64,000 nucleotides of DNA from an uncultured Woeseiaceae bacterium (GTDB lineage Bacteria; Pseudomonadota; Gammaproteobacteria; Steroidobacterales; Woeseiaceae): assembly GCA_947259285.1 (NCBI GenBank), contig CAMYMR010000002.1, positions 1-64,000 of the forward strand, read 5' to 3'. The first letter of the stretch is position 1. Every line of letters begins with the position of its first letter. Below are positions 43,540 through 54,275 of this stretch, one piece after another. Position numbers and translations under genes: made by a program. The notes below the pieces were generated by a model that was not told the DNA's origin, searched no databases, and worked only from the letters and a program-made list of their open reading frames with translations.

Positions 43540-43584
43540 CGGGGTCGAACCGCGGTTTTTGCAGAAAACCGCGGTTCGACCCCG
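43540..43584. repeat. 20-bp near-perfect hairpin between rsmI and rnpB
   Basis: CGGGGTCGAACCGCGGTTTT-tgcag-AAAACCGCGGTTCGACCCCG; flanking direct repeat GTTTTTGCAG at 43526-43535 and 43555-43564. Confidence 0.85.
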
Positions 43585-43605
43585 GTTAATCCGGTAAAAT
43601 CAGGG

Positions 43606-43972
43606 CTGAGAGAGCCGGAGTCGGCCAGACAATCGCTGCAGCAATGCAGAGGAAAGTCCGGGCTCCTTCGGACAGGGCGCCAGGTAACGCCTGGGGGGCG
43701 TGAGCCCATGGAAAGTGCCACAGAAAACAAACCGCCGGCATCGCCGGTAAGGGTGAAAAGGTGCGGTAAGAGCGCACCGCGCGACTGGTAACAGTTCGCG
43801 GCACGGTAAACCCCGCCCGGAGCAAGGCCAAATAGGGGAGTGCGAGCTCAAGGCTCACCGTCGGTTCCGAACGGACTCCCGGGTAGGTTGCTAGAGGCAG
43901 CTGGCGACAGCTGTCCCAGATGAATGGTTGTCGATGACAGAACCCGGCTTATTGCCGGCTCCGGCTCTCTCA
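43606..43972 (+). ncRNA. rnpB: RNase P RNA, bacterial type A
   Basis: Conserved GAGGAAAGTCCGGGCT near the 5' end, GGTAAGGGTGAAAAGGTGCGGTAAGAGCGCACC, and ACAGAACCCGGCTTATTGCCGGCTCC near the 3' end; termini approximate. Confidence 0.97.
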
Positions 43973-44237
43973 CCTCACACTTTTCCCCAGGAAAATCGTC
44001 AAATCTGCTCAGTCGATCGGGAGCGGGGAGACATTTCGTGCCGGTTGCGCAGACTCGCGCAAAATGACGAGAAAACGACCAACTGTCGGTGTTTGCCGAC
44101 TCATTTTTCACGTCTTGTCGAAGAAGCAGCTATAAGCAACTGATTTACTTAGCGCGAACTCCGCCATATTTCGCCCTTTTTCGGCCACCGGAAAGCCCCT
44201 AAGTCACTGTACAACAACAATTAATTGCTTTTGTTTG

Positions 44238-44267
44238 TTGACGGTCGCGTTGGCCGCCACCTATAGT
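44238..44267 (+). promoter_or_regulatory. Predicted sigma70 promoter of mraZ/dcw
   Basis: TTGACG (44238-44243), 17-18 nt spacer, CTATAG/TATAGT (44261-44267). Confidence 0.6.
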
Positions 44268-44275
44268 GTCGAAAA

Positions 44276-44300
44276 GTGGATAAAAGTGGGAGGAAAGGGG
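44276..44300 (+). promoter_or_regulatory. Candidate MraZ operator: three 10-bp phased repeats
   Basis: GTGGA (44276-44280), GTGGG (44286-44290), AGGGG (44296-44300) at exact 10-bp period just downstream of the promoter. Confidence 0.65.
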
Positions 44301-44355
44301 TTGCCCGCCCAGGATTCGCGCCAGAAGAGCGGAGCCCGGGGCCATCCCTGACACC

Positions 44356-44805
44356 GTGTTTCGAGGGGCTACCAAAGTCACGTTGGACGCCAAAGGGCGT
44401 ATGGCTATACCGACCCGTTATCGGGAGCGGCTGGGCGCCCGTTGTGATGGCCAGATCATCGTTACCGTCGATAAAGACCATTGTCTGCTCGTTTACCCCC
44501 TGCCGGATTGGGAAGAACTCGAACGCAAGCTCGTTCGACTGCCGAGCATGAACAAAGCCGCGCGCCGCATTGTGCGAATTATGGTGGGTTACGCGACTGA
44601 GGTCGAGATGGATGGCAGTGGCCGGATTCTCGTGTCGCGCGAGCTGCGCGATTTCGCGAGCCTGGAAAAGAACGGAATGCTAATCGGGCAAGGCAACAAA
44701 TTCGAACTTTGGGATGAACAAACCTGGAATGAAAAACGCGATGCGTGGCTTAGCGAGGAAGACGAGGGCGAAATGCCGGCCGACCTCGAGTCGATTTCTT
44801 TCTAG
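44356..44805 (+). CDS. mraZ: Transcriptional regulator MraZ (GTG start)
   Basis: MFRGATKVTLDAKGRMAIPTRYRERLG; two AbrB-like repeats. Confidence 0.95.
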   Translation: MFRGATKVTLDAKGRMAIPTRYRERLGARCDGQIIVTVDKDHCLLVYPLPDWEELERKLVRLPSMNKAARRIVRIMVGYATEVEMDGSGRILVSRELRDFASLEKNGMLIGQGNKFELWDEQTWNEKRDAWLSEEDEGEMPADLESISF

Positions 44806-44820
44806 TTTGTTTTCCAAACA

Positions 44821-45780
44821 ATGAGCAGCAGCGTGCATGTGCCGGTGCTGCTGGGGCCGGTCCTTCAGGGACTGAAAATAAAACCAGACGGCTGTTATGT
44901 CGACGCAACGTTCGGACGGGGTGGTCACAGCGGGGAGATTTTGAAGTGCCTGAATGCAGAGGGTCGACTGATTGGTATCGATCGCGATCCACAGGCGATT
45001 ACTTCGGCGGCAAGAACTCTTCGAGACGATCCGCGAGTTGAACTGATCAGAGGTGAATTTGCGCAACTTAAATACCTCATTGGCGAAAGAAAGAACGAAA
45101 TGGGCGGATCACTCATCGGCAAGGTGGATGGATTGCTGCTCGATCTGGGCGTTTCGTCCCCGCAATTGGATGAAGCGGATCGAGGATTCAGTTTCATGCG
45201 CGACGGGCCGCTCGACATGCGGATGGACCCGGACTCGGGCGTATCAGCCAGCCGATGGCTTACGTCGGTGGATGAAATAGAATTGCGTCGCACGCTTTCA
45301 AAATTCGGTGAAGAGCGACACGCTGCACGTATCGCGCGCGCAATCGTCGAAGCCCGTGATAAGGGGCCGATCGAGCGCACGTCGCAACTTGCCGCAATTG
45401 TCGATGCCGCGGTGCCCGCGCCACACGGTAAGCATCGTCCGAAGAAGCACGCGGCGACGAAGACTTTTCAGGCGATACGTATCGCAGTAAATGCGGAGCT
45501 TGAACAACTGGAAGCCGCGCTGAGCCAGGCGATCGACGTGCTGAGACAGGGCGGGCGTCTCTGTGTCATCAGCTTCCACTCGCTCGAAGATCGCATTGTG
45601 AAGCGATTCATGCGCGATATGTCCCGTGTGCCGGAACCCTATCGCGGTATGCCGTCGATTCCCGAGGTGTACCGGCCCAAATTGAAGCTCATCGGTAAAG
45701 CGATTGCGGCGACGAGCGAAGAAATCGCGGCCAATCGCCGGGCGCGAAGCGCGCGACTGCGAATAGCGGAGCGGACATGA
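44821..45780 (+). CDS. rsmH: 16S rRNA (cytosine(1402)-N4)-methyltransferase
   Basis: HVPVLLGPVLQGLKIKPDGCYVDATFGRGGHSGEIL. Confidence 0.97.
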   Translation: MSSSVHVPVLLGPVLQGLKIKPDGCYVDATFGRGGHSGEILKCLNAEGRLIGIDRDPQAITSAARTLRDDPRVELIRGEFAQLKYLIGERKNEMGGSLIGKVDGLLLDLGVSSPQLDEADRGFSFMRDGPLDMRMDPDSGVSASRWLTSVDEIELRRTLSKFGEERHAARIARAIVEARDKGPIERTSQLAAIVDAAVPAPHGKHRPKKHAATKTFQAIRIAVNAELEQLEAALSQAIDVLRQGGRLCVISFHSLEDRIVKRFMRDMSRVPEPYRGMPSIPEVYRPKLKLIGKAIAATSEEIAANRRARSARLRIAERT

Positions 45781-46067
45781 CGCCGACCGATAGGAATTCG
45801 CATCCGTTCTTGCTGGTGTTCGTATTCGCCGTGATCTGCGTACTGAGCGCCGTCGCTCTGGTCTACACCAAGCATGAGTCACGCAAGCTATTCGTTGAAC
45901 TTGAGGGACTGACGAACGAACGCGATGCGCTGAACATCGAGTGGGGTCAGCTTCAAATCGAGCAAAGCACCTGGGCCCAACATGCGCGAATCGAGCAGGT
46001 AGCGACAGAAGAGCTGTCCCTGGTGCGTCCGGACGCAACCGAAATCTTTGTGATTGAAAGTCGATGA
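45777..46067 (+). CDS. ftsL: Cell division protein FtsL
   Basis: 96 aa single-TM coiled-coil protein between rsmH and ftsI. Confidence 0.9.
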   Translation: MTPTDRNSHPFLLVFVFAVICVLSAVALVYTKHESRKLFVELEGLTNERDALNIEWGQLQIEQSTWAQHARIEQVATEELSLVRPDATEIFVIESR

Positions 46068-47806
46068 CGCGCGGCGCAGAAACCAAACAAAAAGCGGAAC
46101 GCCGCTTCGTTGGCAGAGTAACGCTAATACTCGGATTCTTCTGTCTGTTAGCGGGTTCGCTGGTTGCCCGTGCGGTTCACCTTCAGGTGCTCGATAAGGA
46201 TTTCCTGAACCAACAGGCAGACACGCGGCACCTGCGTACCGAAAAGATTTCAGCGCATCGCGGCACGATAACCGACCGCTACGGAGAGCCGCTCGCCATC
46301 AGTACGCCGGTCGACAGCATCTGGGCGAATCCGAAGGAGTTCGCGACGGCCGTCGACAACGTACCGCAGCTGGCAAAGGCACTTGGCGTAGACGCTCAGA
46401 CGCTGATGCGCCGCATAACGCGCAGCATGGATAAAGAATTCGTTTTCCTGAAACGTCACCTGAGCCCGGAGCAGGCAAGCCAGGTCCTCGCACTCAAGCT
46501 GCCCGGAATCAACGTGCAGCGAGAGTACCGCCGCTACTATCCGGCATCGGAGGTGACCGGCCACCTCGTGGGCTTCACCAATATTGACGATGAAGGCCAG
46601 GAGGGTCTCGAGCTTGCATTCAACCACTGGCTGGCGGGTGAGTCAGGAGCCAAGCGTGTTCTCAAAGACAGGCTGGGCCGATCGATCGAAAATGTCGAGA
46701 GTATACGTCCGGCACGTCACGGCAAGGATCTCAAGACCAGCGTCGATCTGCGGCTGCAATACCTTGCGTATCGCTCGCTCAAGACAGCGATCAGGACCTA
46801 TGGCGCACGCTCCGGTTCCATCGTCGTGCTCGATGTGAAAACAGGCGAAGTGCTGGCGATGGTCAACCAGCCGACTTACAACCCGAACGACCGCTCGCAG
46901 TTCTCGCCGGCGCGCTATCGCAACCGTGCCATAACGGACCTTTTCGAACCCGGCTCCAGCATTAAGCCTCTGATCATCGCCGCGGCACTTGAGTCCGGTG
47001 ACTATCGTCCCGGCAGTCTGGTCGACACCGCGCCCGGGTTTATTACCGTCGGGGCAAAGAAGATCGAGGACAGCGAAAATCTCGGTCGCGTAACCCTGAC
47101 AACAATACTGGCCCGCTCGAGCAACGTCGGCGTAACGAAACTGGCGATGACGCTTCAGCCGGATCAGCTCTGGGAGACGATGACGCAATTTGGATTCGGC
47201 GCATTGACGACCAGCGGATTTCCCGGAGAGTCCGCGGGCAGGCTCACCTATTTCAGTCACTGGAAGCCGATTAACCAGGCAACCCTTGCTTACGGTTACG
47301 GTGTCTCGGTAACGCCGCTGCAGCTCGCACAGGCCTATGCCGTACTCGGGAATGAGGGCAGCATGCAGTCGATTTCGCTGGTCGGAATCGATCAGCCGAG
47401 CGATACCCAGCGGGTTGTATCGCCAGATACGGCGGTCGCGGTACGGCGCATGCTCGAAGAAGTTGTTCGACCGGGCGGCACCGGGACCAAAGCCTCGGTC
47501 GACGGCTACCGCATTGCCGGAAAGACCGGTACAGCGTGGAAGGCGGCTGACGGCGGGTATTCAGAGGACAAGTACATCTCAATATTTGCAGGCCTCGCGC
47601 CGGCCAGTGATCCGCGACTGGCGACGGTTGTCGTGATCGATGAGCCAGGCGGTGAGCTCTACTATGGCAGTGACGTTGCTGCACCCGTGTTCGCCGACGT
47701 CATGGCTGAATCATTGCGGCTGCTGGCGGTGGCACCCGATGCGATGCCACCGCGCGAACCCGGTGCCGAGCTGCAGGCAATGGCGAAGCGGACGCCGAGT
47801 CGATGA
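46064..47806 (+). CDS. ftsI: Peptidoglycan transpeptidase FtsI (PBP3)
   Basis: 580 aa; EPGSSIKPL, SSNVG, KTGT motifs. Confidence 0.97.
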   Translation: MTRGAETKQKAERRFVGRVTLILGFFCLLAGSLVARAVHLQVLDKDFLNQQADTRHLRTEKISAHRGTITDRYGEPLAISTPVDSIWANPKEFATAVDNVPQLAKALGVDAQTLMRRITRSMDKEFVFLKRHLSPEQASQVLALKLPGINVQREYRRYYPASEVTGHLVGFTNIDDEGQEGLELAFNHWLAGESGAKRVLKDRLGRSIENVESIRPARHGKDLKTSVDLRLQYLAYRSLKTAIRTYGARSGSIVVLDVKTGEVLAMVNQPTYNPNDRSQFSPARYRNRAITDLFEPGSSIKPLIIAAALESGDYRPGSLVDTAPGFITVGAKKIEDSENLGRVTLTTILARSSNVGVTKLAMTLQPDQLWETMTQFGFGALTTSGFPGESAGRLTYFSHWKPINQATLAYGYGVSVTPLQLAQAYAVLGNEGSMQSISLVGIDQPSDTQRVVSPDTAVAVRRMLEEVVRPGGTGTKASVDGYRIAGKTGTAWKAADGGYSEDKYISIFAGLAPASDPRLATVVVIDEPGGELYYGSDVAAPVFADVMAESLRLLAVAPDAMPPREPGAELQAMAKRTPSR

Positions 47807-49311
47807 GCATGCCGGCTAAACATCTACCCGCCATGTTGACCCTCGCTGACCTGTTGCAGGGCTATGCGGATGCGCCGTCGCTGCCGGTGCAGGGTATCGC
47901 CAGCGACAGTCGCCGAGTTCGCGACGGCTATATTTTTCTTGCGTGTCAGGGCATCAGCAGCCACGGGCTCGATTACGCTGCGGAGGCAAAGGCGGCGGGC
48001 GCGAGCGCGGTCGTTTACGACGCATCAACTGCTGAGGTGCCGGATGACATCGGGCTGCCGATGGTCGCCGTCGAGGGGCTCGGCGAAAAGCTCGGCGATA
48101 TAGCCAGCCGATTCTACGATCATCCGTCCGAATCCCTGCGCGTCATTGGCGTCACCGGCACGAACGGCAAGACGACGGTTGCATGGCTCATTGCCGAATG
48201 CGCCCGATTCCTGGGTTTGCGGTGTGCGTATCTCGGTACCTTGGGATACGGCGTCGATGAACTTCAGATGACGGAGGGAATGACGACACCTGCGGCGATC
48301 GAATTGCAGGAGCGACTTGCCGAATTTGTCAAGCAGGGCGCGGATTTTGCCGCGATCGAGGTGTCATCTCACGCGCTGTCGCAGGGTCGTGTCGATGGTG
48401 TTCGCTTCGAAGCCACTCTGTTTACAAACCTGACTCGCGATCATCTCGATTATCACTCGGATATGCGGGCCTATTTTGAAACCAAGGCGCGGCTGTTCCT
48501 GGAATCCGACACCCATTGTCGAATCGTCAACATCGATTCGGAATTTGGCGGGGAGCTGGCCACCCGCTGCGGAAAGGGCGTTGTGCGTGTCTCGACCGAC
48601 TTCGATCGCGTCGGCGATGGCGGACCTTTCGTATTCGTACGCTCCGTTGTGCTACACGAGCTTGGATCCGACGTGTCGTTCACAAGCGCCTGGGGCGATG
48701 GCCGTTTCACATTGCAGCTAGCGGGCGACTTCAACGTCGCGAATGCGGCCATCGTTCTCGCATTGATGTTACAGCAGGGCGTCGCTATTGATGCGGCCTG
48801 TGATGCACTGTCAAAAGTGCAGGCACCGCCCGGGCGCATGCAGCGCGTCGTCGCCGAAGGCCCTGCCGTCTATGTGGACTATGCACATACGCCGAAGGCC
48901 ACCGAAGTCGTGCTGCGGGCGCTGCGACCACATTGCCGCGGCAAGCTCTGGTGTGTATTTGGCTGCGGCGGAGAACGCGATACGGGCAAGCGGCCGCTCA
49001 TGGCGAGGATCGCCGAGCAGCTGGCCGACCATATTGTCATTACGAGTGACAATCCACGCAACGAAGATTCCTGGCAGATCATCGACGACATCGTCGCAGG
49101 CCTTGCTCGGGCCGAGGCGGCGACGATCATCGAGGATCGTGCGGCGGCTATCGCCTGGGTGATTGACCATGCGGACGAGACGGACATCGTCCTGATAGCG
49201 GGCAAAGGCCATGAAGACCGCCAGCAAATTGGTGCGGAGAGTCGTCCGTTTTCCGACTACGGGGTGGCGCAGGCGGCTTTGGCCGCGGTCACCAAAAGGA
49301 GCGCGCAATGA
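47803..49311 (+). CDS. murE: UDP-MurNAc-L-Ala-D-Glu:meso-DAP ligase
   Basis: GVTGTNGKTTVAWLIAE; TSDNPRNEDSW (DNPR = meso-DAP specificity). Confidence 0.97.
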   Translation: MSMPAKHLPAMLTLADLLQGYADAPSLPVQGIASDSRRVRDGYIFLACQGISSHGLDYAAEAKAAGASAVVYDASTAEVPDDIGLPMVAVEGLGEKLGDIASRFYDHPSESLRVIGVTGTNGKTTVAWLIAECARFLGLRCAYLGTLGYGVDELQMTEGMTTPAAIELQERLAEFVKQGADFAAIEVSSHALSQGRVDGVRFEATLFTNLTRDHLDYHSDMRAYFETKARLFLESDTHCRIVNIDSEFGGELATRCGKGVVRVSTDFDRVGDGGPFVFVRSVVLHELGSDVSFTSAWGDGRFTLQLAGDFNVANAAIVLALMLQQGVAIDAACDALSKVQAPPGRMQRVVAEGPAVYVDYAHTPKATEVVLRALRPHCRGKLWCVFGCGGERDTGKRPLMARIAEQLADHIVITSDNPRNEDSWQIIDDIVAGLARAEAATIIEDRAAAIAWVIDHADETDIVLIAGKGHEDRQQIGAESRPFSDYGVAQAALAAVTKRSAQ

Positions 49312-50669
49312 TCGATTCATTGAGCGCTGCAGCCAACAGCATGGGCGGCGTTTTGAACGGCGAGGACCGCAACTTTGCCGGTATAAGCACCGATACTCGC
49401 ACGCTGCGTGACGGCGAACTGTTTTTCGCGCTGCGTGGCCCGAACTTCGACGGTTCCGATTACGTACAGACGGCGGCAGAAAATGGCGCCGCGGCAGCGG
49501 TGGTCGCTCGACGTTTGGTGGCCGATATCCCGCAGATCGAAGTGGACGACACGCGAGTAGCGCTGGGACGATTCGCTGCTTCGTGGCGTCGGCAGTTTGA
49601 CGTTACGGTCATAGCTATCACCGGCAGCAACGGCAAGACCAGCACCAAGGAACTGATCAGGGCTTGCCTCGCGCCGCAGGCTCCGACGCTGGCGACGCAC
49701 GGCAACCTCAACAATGAGATCGGCGTTCCTCTGATGTTGGCGCGGATTGCCAGCGAACATCGATTCGCTGTATTTGAGCTTGGCGCCAATCATGCCGGAG
49801 AAATCGCGTACCTCACGGCACTTGCGAGACCCGACGTCGTCGTCATCACGAATGCTGCCGAGGCACATCTCGAAGGGTTTGGCTCGGTCGAAGGGGTCGC
49901 GCGCGCGAAAGGCGAGATCCTGCAAAACGATGAGCGCCCGGAAGTTGCTGTTCTGAACGCCGACGATCCGTATTTCGACTACTGGTCTTCGCTGATCCAG
50001 GACGCACGCATGATTAGCTTTGGGCTGGGCGCCTCGGCGGATGTTCGCGCAACCGGAATTGACACCGGTATCGAGTATTCGCAATTCCAATTGCACTTTC
50101 CGGGCGAACAGGTCGCCGTAAGGCTGCCGCTTCCAGGTATCCATAACGTGCGCAACGCATGTGCGGCCGCAGCGGTCGCGCATGCGCTCGGGATTGATTC
50201 GGCGCAAGTAAAAATTGCACTCGAAGCCGTCAGTCCTATCAGTGGTCGGCTGCAGCCTATGCGTGGCACAAACGGTTGCACGCTGTTTGACGACAGCTAC
50301 AACGCCAATCCGCTATCGGTCGCGGCCGCCGCAGAATTCCTGGCGCAGCTGTCGGGCGAAAACTGGCTCGTGCTCGGTGATATGAAGGAGCTGGGAGACG
50401 ATGCGGCAGATCTGCACCGTGAGGTCGGTGAGAAAGCACGTGCCAGCGGGATCGATCGCCTGTTCGCTTTGGGCGCCCTGTCAAGTAACGCCGTCGAGGG
50501 ATTTGGCGAGCATGGGAGTTGGTATGGAAGTGTCGATGCACTGGTCGACGAGCTGACTCGTAGTCTCAATGATTCCACCAACGTTCTCGTAAAGGGATCG
50601 AGATCGATGCACATGGAGCGCGTCGTTGATGCGCTGCGCGAAGTCGAAGCAGCGAGAAAAGAGGCCTGA
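49308..50669 (+). CDS. murF: UDP-MurNAc-tripeptide D-alanyl-D-alanine ligase
   Basis: [29 protein letters not shown]. Confidence 0.97.
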   Translation: MIDSLSAAANSMGGVLNGEDRNFAGISTDTRTLRDGELFFALRGPNFDGSDYVQTAAENGAAAAVVARRLVADIPQIEVDDTRVALGRFAASWRRQFDVTVIAITGSNGKTSTKELIRACLAPQAPTLATHGNLNNEIGVPLMLARIASEHRFAVFELGANHAGEIAYLTALARPDVVVITNAAEAHLEGFGSVEGVARAKGEILQNDERPEVAVLNADDPYFDYWSSLIQDARMISFGLGASADVRATGIDTGIEYSQFQLHFPGEQVAVRLPLPGIHNVRNACAAAAVAHALGIDSAQVKIALEAVSPISGRLQPMRGTNGCTLFDDSYNANPLSVAAAAEFLAQLSGENWLVLGDMKELGDDAADLHREVGEKARASGIDRLFALGALSSNAVEGFGEHGSWYGSVDALVDELTRSLNDSTNVLVKGSRSMHMERVVDALREVEAARKEA

Positions 50670-50671
50670 TT

Positions 50672-51754
50672 ATGCTGCTCTATGTCACCAACTATCTCGC
50701 GCAATTCGAATCCGGCTTCAACGTATTCAATTACCTGACGATGCGCGCAATTCTCGGCGCATTAACCGCGCTCGTGCTGTCATTCATTATCGGGCCACGC
50801 ATGATCAAACGCCTGAGCGTGAACCAGCTCGGGCAACCCGTTCGCGAAGAAGGTCCCGAGACGCATCTGCTCAAGGCGGGCACGCCGACCATGGGCGGCG
50901 CCTTGATTCTGACCGCAATCGCATTCAGCACGGTGCTTTGGGCCGATCTCGAAAACATGTATGTCTGGATCGTGCTGTTCGTCACGCTGTCTTTCGGTGT
51001 CATCGGCTATGTCGATGATTACAAGAAACTCGTATTGCAAGATCCCGCCGGCATCTCGGCGGCGCAAAAGCTCTTCTGGCAGTCTAGTGCGGCCCTTGTT
51101 GCCGCCATTGCTCTGTACGTCACGGCAACTGATGAGGCGCAAACCTCATTGTTGATTCCGTATTTCAAGGATCTGGCTATCCCCCTGGGGCTTTTTCAGG
51201 TTGTCGTGACGTACTTTTTTATTGTCGGCTTCAGTAATGCGGTGAATCTTACTGATGGCCTTGACGGTCTCGCGATCATGCCGACCGTCCTTGTTGGTGG
51301 CGCGCTTGGCATCTTTGCCTACGTTACCGGAAACGTAAATTTCTCCGGGTACCTGGACATACCGTATGTCGCAGGCACTGGCGAAATACTGGTCTTTTGC
51401 ACGTCGCTTGCCGGGGCGGGCCTCGGTTTTCTCTGGTTCAACACCTACCCGGCACAGGTCTTTATGGGCGACATCGGTGCACTGTCACTCGGCGCCGCGC
51501 TCGGAGTCGTGGCGGTCGTGGTGCGGCAGGAGATCGTACTCGCGATTATGGGCGGCGTATTCGTCGTCGAGACGCTGTCGGTCATGATCCAGGTCGCGTC
51601 GTTCAAGCTGACCGGCAGGCGCGTATTTCGGATGGCGCCGTTGCACCATCATTTCGAGCTCAAAGGCTGGGCCGAGCCGAAGGTCATCGTTCGTTTCTGG
51701 ATTATCACAGTCATCCTCGTGCTGATCGGATTGGCGAGTCTCAAGATACGATGA
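50672..51754 (+). CDS. mraY: Phospho-MurNAc-pentapeptide transferase
   Basis: 360 aa multi-[40 protein letters not shown]. Confidence 0.98.
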   Translation: MLLYVTNYLAQFESGFNVFNYLTMRAILGALTALVLSFIIGPRMIKRLSVNQLGQPVREEGPETHLLKAGTPTMGGALILTAIAFSTVLWADLENMYVWIVLFVTLSFGVIGYVDDYKKLVLQDPAGISAAQKLFWQSSAALVAAIALYVTATDEAQTSLLIPYFKDLAIPLGLFQVVVTYFFIVGFSNAVNLTDGLDGLAIMPTVLVGGALGIFAYVTGNVNFSGYLDIPYVAGTGEILVFCTSLAGAGLGFLWFNTYPAQVFMGDIGALSLGAALGVVAVVVRQEIVLAIMGGVFVVETLSVMIQVASFKLTGRRVFRMAPLHHHFELKGWAEPKVIVRFWIITVILVLIGLASLKIR

Positions 51755-53088
51755 ACGTCGCAAAAGAAACAGCCAGCAAAGACCTGGTCGTTGGACTCGG
51801 CGCAACCGGATTGTCCATCGCTCGCTATCTTCGCAGAGCCGAAATCGACGCCCTGTTTTTCGACAGCCGCGAAGCTCCGCCCGGGATACAGGAGCTCGAC
51901 GACATCTGGCCGAACGCAAAGGTACTGCTGGGAGACGCCAAGCTCCCGGTTCGCGTTGCGAGGATCATCGCGTCGCCGGGCATCTCGGACAGCCATCCCT
52001 TGTTGAAAAGGGCTCGGCAAGAGCATGTCGAAGTCATTTCCGATATTGAACTGTTTGCGCGAGAGGCGAAGGCACCCTTTGTCGCTATCACGGGCTCCAA
52101 TGGCAAGAGCACGGTTACGACGCTGCTTTATTACATGTGCGTCGCCGATGGTCGTGAAACGCTCGCCGGAGGTAATCTCGGGGAGCCGGCGCTTGACCTT
52201 CTCGAATTTCCGACACCGGATATCTATGTCCTGGAGTTGTCGAGCTTCCAGCTGCATCGAACCCAGAAATTGCCGGCTGCCGTTGCGGTCCTGCTAAATG
52301 TCTCGCCCGATCACCTCGACTGGCACCTGGACGAGGCGGAATACCGCGAATCGAAATACCGTATTTATCGCGAGGCTGAGGCCGCCGTGGTCAATCGAGC
52401 GGACGCGATGGCAGTCAAGCGCGCCCGGCACTGCCCACGCGTGATCAGTTTCGGCGTCGATGCTCCGGCGGAGAAGCAGTATGGACTGCGAGACGAGGAT
52501 GGCGAGACCTACCTTGCACGTGGCGAAGCATTGCTGATCTCGGTGCGGGACCTACCAATGTACGGCGTTCATAATCAGCTCAATGCGCTCGCCGCGCTGG
52601 CGGCAGGAGAGCTGGTCGGATTGGATATGTCGGCGATGCTACAGGTTCTCGCTGAATTCCCGGGCCTGCCGCATCGCATGCAGTCCGTCGCGCGAGTTGG
52701 CGCCGTCGACTATGTCAACGATTCCAAGGCGACCAACGTCGCGGCAGCCGTCGCCTCGATAAACTCCGTTGAAGGCATGCTGGTCTTGATTGCCGGGGGC
52801 GATGGCAAGGGCGGTGACTTCCGTGAGCTTGCCGAAGCGCTAGAAGGCAAGTTGCGTGGCGCGGTGCTGATTGGAAAAGACGCGGAGAAAATCGCTGCAG
52901 CACTGAATACGGCGATGCCGGTGACTTTCGCCAACGATATGTGGGAGGCCGTGAAGATGGCCGCTTCCTGCGCGGAGCCTGGGGATACGGTGCTGCTCGC
53001 GCCGGCGTGCGCGAGCCTGGACCAGTATGACAACTACATGGCCCGGGGCGACGCCTTTTCTACGGCTGCACGGGGGCTGAAGCGATGA
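51751..53088 (+). CDS. murD: UDP-MurNAc-L-alanine:D-glutamate ligase
   Basis: Start at ATG 51751 ([27 protein letters not shown]); [16 protein letters not shown]. Confidence 0.96.
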   Translation: MNVAKETASKDLVVGLGATGLSIARYLRRAEIDALFFDSREAPPGIQELDDIWPNAKVLLGDAKLPVRVARIIASPGISDSHPLLKRARQEHVEVISDIELFAREAKAPFVAITGSNGKSTVTTLLYYMCVADGRETLAGGNLGEPALDLLEFPTPDIYVLELSSFQLHRTQKLPAAVAVLLNVSPDHLDWHLDEAEYRESKYRIYREAEAAVVNRADAMAVKRARHCPRVISFGVDAPAEKQYGLRDEDGETYLARGEALLISVRDLPMYGVHNQLNALAALAAGELVGLDMSAMLQVLAEFPGLPHRMQSVARVGAVDYVNDSKATNVAAAVASINSVEGMLVLIAGGDGKGGDFRELAEALEGKLRGAVLIGKDAEKIAAALNTAMPVTFANDMWEAVKMAASCAEPGDTVLLAPACASLDQYDNYMARGDAFSTAARGLKR

Positions 53089-54275
53089 GGTGGAGCTCTC
53101 ACAGCGTAACGATGCCATTCCCGGCGCGACTCCGGACGTCGCTGCAGGTTGACCCGGTGCTTTTCACGCTGGTCCTCATGTTGCTGCTGGGCGGCCTGGT
53201 AATCCTCGCATCCGCTTCGATCTCCATATCGGAGAATGCCATAGGCAATCCGTTCTTCTATCTGCAGCGGCAGCTGATCGCGGCGGTGCTCGGCACCGTC
53301 GCGGGTGGCATCTGCCTTTTTGTCCCAATGCGGTTCTGGCAGAGCCTCGGGCCACTGCTGTTGCTCTGTGGCATCGCCCTGCTGGTGCTGGTGCTCGTGC
53401 CGGGGATTGGCTATGAAGTCAACGGCAGCACGCGATGGGTGCGAATCGGCTTTATGAATCTGCAGGTGTCGGAGCCGGCGCGCCTGTGCCTGTTGCTCTA
53501 CCTCGCCGGCTACCTGGTTCGTCGCAACAAGGCTTTGCGCGAGGGGTTCATGGGATTCCTCCGCCCTATGCTGGTCCTGACCGTGGCCTGCGTCCTGTTG
53601 TTGAGAGAACCGGATTTTGGCGCGGCGCTCGTGCTGCTCGCGACAGCGCTCGTCATGCTGTTTGTCGCCGGCGCACGCATCCGTGATTTTCTGCTGTTCT
53701 TCTCGATCGGCGTCATGGCTATGGCGACGCTGGCCATCACGGCCCCTTATCGCATGAAACGGCTCACGGGATTTCTCGATCCATGGGCCGATCCCTACAA
53801 CTCCGGGTTTCAGCTGACCCAGTCGCTGATCGCAATCGGCCGAGGCGAGTGGTTTGGCGTCGGCCTCGGCGACAGCGTGCAGAAGCTTTTCTACCTGCCC
53901 GAAGCGCATACCGATTTCGTATTCGCGGTGTTCGCCGAAGAATTTGGACTGGCCGGGTCGGTAGTCCTGATCGGGATATTCGTGGCGTTGCTCTGGCGTG
54001 TTTTCAAACTGGGGATGCGCGCCGCAAAAGCGGAGCGCTTTTTCGAAGCCTACATCGCGATCGGCCTTGGTACCTGGATTGGACTGCAGGCATTTATCAA
54101 CGTCGGCGTAAATATGGGCCTGTTACCGACCAAAGGTCTGACCTTGCCGCTGGTCAGTTACGGTCGCAGCAGCCTGATTATCACGATGATCTGCATTGGT
54201 TTATTGCTGAGGATCCATCACGAGCTCGCGGTTGACGCGAAACCGGTCAATCGAAAACGAGGCAAGCGAAAATGA
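53085..54275 (+). CDS. ftsW: Peptidoglycan glycosyltransferase FtsW
   Basis: 396 aa SEDS protein; LPEAHTDFVFAVFAEEFGL, GLTLPLVSYGRSSL. Confidence 0.97.
   Translation: MRWSSHSVTMPFPARLRTSLQVDPVLFTLVLMLLLGGLVILASASISISENAIGNPFFYLQRQLIAAVLGTVAGGICLFVPMRFWQSLGPLLLLCGIALLVLVLVPGIGYEVNGSTRWVRIGFMNLQVSEPARLCLLLYLAGYLVRRNKALREGFMGFLRPMLVLTVACVLLLREPDFGAALVLLATALVMLFVAGARIRDFLLFFSIGVMAMATLAITAPYRMKRLTGFLDPWADPYNSGFQLTQSLIAIGRGEWFGVGLGDSVQKLFYLPEAHTDFVFAVFAEEFGLAGSVVLIGIFVALLWRVFKLGMRAAKAERFFEAYIAIGLGTWIGLQAFINVGVNMGLLPTKGLTLPLVSYGRSSLIITMICIGLLLRIHHELAVDAKPVNRKRGKRK

Noticed and set aside
43565-43590. tRNA-like T-arm sequence (GGTTCGACCCC) upstream of rnpB
   Set aside because: No acceptor, D or anticodon arms nearby; the motif is fully explained by the 20-bp palindrome.
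49317-50207. 296-aa ORF antisense to murF
   Set aside because: Shadow ORF with no family resemblance.
53034-53909. 291-aa minus-strand ORF over murD/ftsW
   Set aside because: His/Gln/Glu-rich shadow translation of a membrane-protein gene; no domain signature.
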